This document shows, one piece after another, positions 19,827 to 21,070 of a stretch of DNA of 21,070 nt. The notes under the pieces are model-generated. The model searched no databases. It saw only the letters and a list, made by a program, of their open reading frames with translations, and was not told the origin of the DNA. Source of the stretch: an uncultured Gemmatimonadota bacterium (GTDB lineage Bacteria; Gemmatimonadota; Gemmatimonadetes; Gemmatimonadales; GWC2-71-9). Positions within the stretch are counted from its first letter, which is position 1. Each line of letters begins with the position of its first letter. The stretch is from contig CAMLLJ010000018.1 in NCBI GenBank assembly GCA_946480845.1, positions 1-21,070 on the forward strand, given 5' to 3'. A program made the translations under genes and the position numbers.

Positions 19827-21070
19827 ACGGCCTCCGCCTCGCTCGGGCGGCCGCACCAGAGGCAGGCGGCCGGCGCCTCGGGCGAGCGGAACTCCTCGTC
19901 GGGCAGGACCCGGATCGTCGCCTTGGTCTGCTCCTTGATCTCCGCCTCGCAGGCGGCGTCGCCGCAGAACCCGCCGTAGACGAAGCCGCCCTCGCCTTCC
20001 ATGCGCTCAATGAGCTGCGCGCGCGTGGCGCCGCGGATGCTCGCCGCCTCGCGCCGCGCGAGCGCGGTCTCCAGCAGCAGCGCCTGCATCTGCGCCATCT
20101 CCGACTCGATGCGCGCCACGATGCCGACCAGCGAGACCGGCTCCTTTTTCGGGCCCACGCGCCGGGCGAGCATGGCGGTGCCCGCCGCCACGTCGCGCGG
20201 GCCGACCTCGAGGCGAAGCGGGACCCCGCGCGCTTCCCACTCGTAGTACTTGGCCCCGGGCTTCATCCCCTCGCGGGCGTCGAGGTGCGCTCGAATCCCG
20301 CCTGCACGCAGCTCGCGGAGGATCCGGTCGGCGGCAGCCAGCACGTCGGCCCGCTCCTGGTCGGTGCGGTGAATCGGGACGATCACCACCTGCCACTGCG
20401 CCAGGCGCGGCGGGCAGATCAGCCCCGCATCGTCGCTGTGGGTCATGATCAGCGCGCCCACCAGCCGGGTGGACACGCCCCACGACGTGCTCCAGACGTG
20501 ATCGAGCCCGCCCTCCGCGGTCTGGAAGGTGACTTCGAACGCCCTCGCGAAGTTCTGGCCGAGGTTGTGGCTCGTGCCCGCCTGCAGCGCCTTGTTGTCC
20601 TGCATCAGCGCCTCGATCGCGTAGGTGCGGAGCGCGCCGGCGAACCGCTCGACTTCCGTCTTCCGTCCGGTGATGACCGGCATCGCCATCCACTCCTCGG
20701 CGAAGCGCCGGTACACGCCGAGCATGCGGATCGTCTCCTCCTCGGCCTCGGCCTCGGTGGCGTGCGCGGTGTGGCCTTCCTGCCAGAGGAACTCCGTGGT
20801 CCGGAGGAACAGCCGGGTGCGCAGCTCCCAGCGCACCACGTTGGCCCACTGGTTGATCAGCAGGGGGAGATCCCGATAGCTCTGGATCCACTTCCCGAAC
20901 ATCGAGTAGATGATGGTCTCGGAGGTGGGACGCACCACCAGCGGCTCCTCCAGCTCCTTGCCGCCGCCGTGGGTGACCACCGCCAGCTCGGGCGCGAACC
21001 CCTCGACGTGCTCCGCCTCGCGCGAGAGGAAGCTCTGCGGGATGAAGAGCGGGAAGTAGGCGTTCTGGTG
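19808..21070 (-). CDS. proS: Prolyl-tRNA synthetase, archaeal/eukaryotic type (5' truncated)
   Basis: ProRS charges tRNA-Pro. The frame is open to the right edge, so the N-terminus (about 50-70 residues by comparison with roughly 480-residue relatives) is outside the window; 420 residues are visible. Class II landmarks are [31 protein letters not shown], motif 2 [17 protein letters not shown], and motif 3 [19 protein letters not shown]. The anticodon domain follows (WQVVIVPIH), then a C-terminal zinc-like domain with four Cys (FCGDAAC and CLWCGR) and a terminal Tyr. That extension and the absence of the inserted editing domain of E. coli ProRS place it in the archaeal/eukaryotic group also found in Thermus and several other bacteria. 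lysA begins within its last codons. Confidence 0.96.
   Translation of the reverse strand, partial: HQNAYFPLFIPQSFLSREAEHVEGFAPELAVVTHGGGKELEEPLVVRPTSETIIYSMFGKWIQSYRDLPLLINQWANVVRWELRTRLFLRTTEFLWQEGHTAHATEAEAEEETIRMLGVYRRFAEEWMAMPVITGRKTEVERFAGALRTYAIEALMQDNKALQAGTSHNLGQNFARAFEVTFQTAEGGLDHVWSTSWGVSTRLVGALIMTHSDDAGLICPPRLAQWQVVIVPIHRTDQERADVLAAADRILRELRAGGIRAHLDAREGMKPGAKYYEWEARGVPLRLEVGPRDVAAGTAMLARRVGPKKEPVSLVGIVARIESEMAQMQALLLETALARREAASIRGATRAQLIERMEGEGGFVYGGFCGDAACEAEIKEQTKATIRVLPDEEFRSPEAPAACLWCGRPSEAEAVWAKAY

Overview
The window is about 21 kb of very GC-rich bacterial DNA with densely packed genes and strong GC bias at third codon positions. The gene style points to Gemmatimonadota: lipoproteins beginning Cys-Gly-Asp, an archaeal/eukaryotic-type prolyl-tRNA synthetase, many GTG starts and many 4-base stop/start overlaps. 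This assignment is an inference from gene style; no 16S or marker phylogeny is available here.

Layout. (1) Bases 2-9326, + strand: a purine-biosynthesis operon purL (5' truncated) - purF - ppdK - lipoprotein A - lipoprotein B - purE - purK, closed by a rho-independent terminator at 9407-9438. (2) Bases 9439-9736: an AT-richer intergenic stretch with no convincing gene, holding a GTGA-N4-TCAC inverted repeat and a short 8-bp tandem repeat. (3) Bases 9776-10135, - strand: ssrA (tmRNA) with its own strong terminator. The tag reads ANTELAMAA. (4) Bases 14298-10189, - strand: a tightly overlapped operon dus - larB - corA - GAF/GGDEF diguanylate cyclase. (5) Bases 14379-14828, + strand: a ptsN-like EIIA gene divergent from dus. 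Promoter-like sequences on both sides place the likely transcript starts at or beside the start codons, so both mRNAs may be leaderless. (6) Bases 14932-15876, + strand: an exported metzincin-like metalloprotease. (7) Bases 15883-15975: a 34-bp imperfect inverted repeat made of 9-base units, between convergent genes. (8) Bases 21070-15985, - strand: an operon proS (5' truncated) - lysA - GT2 glycosyltransferase - guaA.

How the genes fit together. Three purine steps are shown completely (PurF, PurE, PurK), PurL is partial, and GuaA of the GMP branch sits in the other large operon. PpdK, which interconverts AMP/PPi/PEP and ATP/Pi/pyruvate, is translationally coupled to purF. Two paralogous, apparently outer-membrane lipoproteins of unknown function interrupt the operon, and the second overlaps the purE start. 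LarB, a relative of PurE that starts nickel-pincer-nucleotide synthesis, is encoded next to a CorA divalent-cation channel without larA, larC or larE in view.

No CRISPR array, insertion sequence, phage gene or obvious defence system is visible. The observations most worth a second look are the lipoprotein pair inside the pur operon, the tmRNA tag, the orphan larB-corA pairing, the back-to-back leaderless promoters, and the 9-mer inverted repeat.
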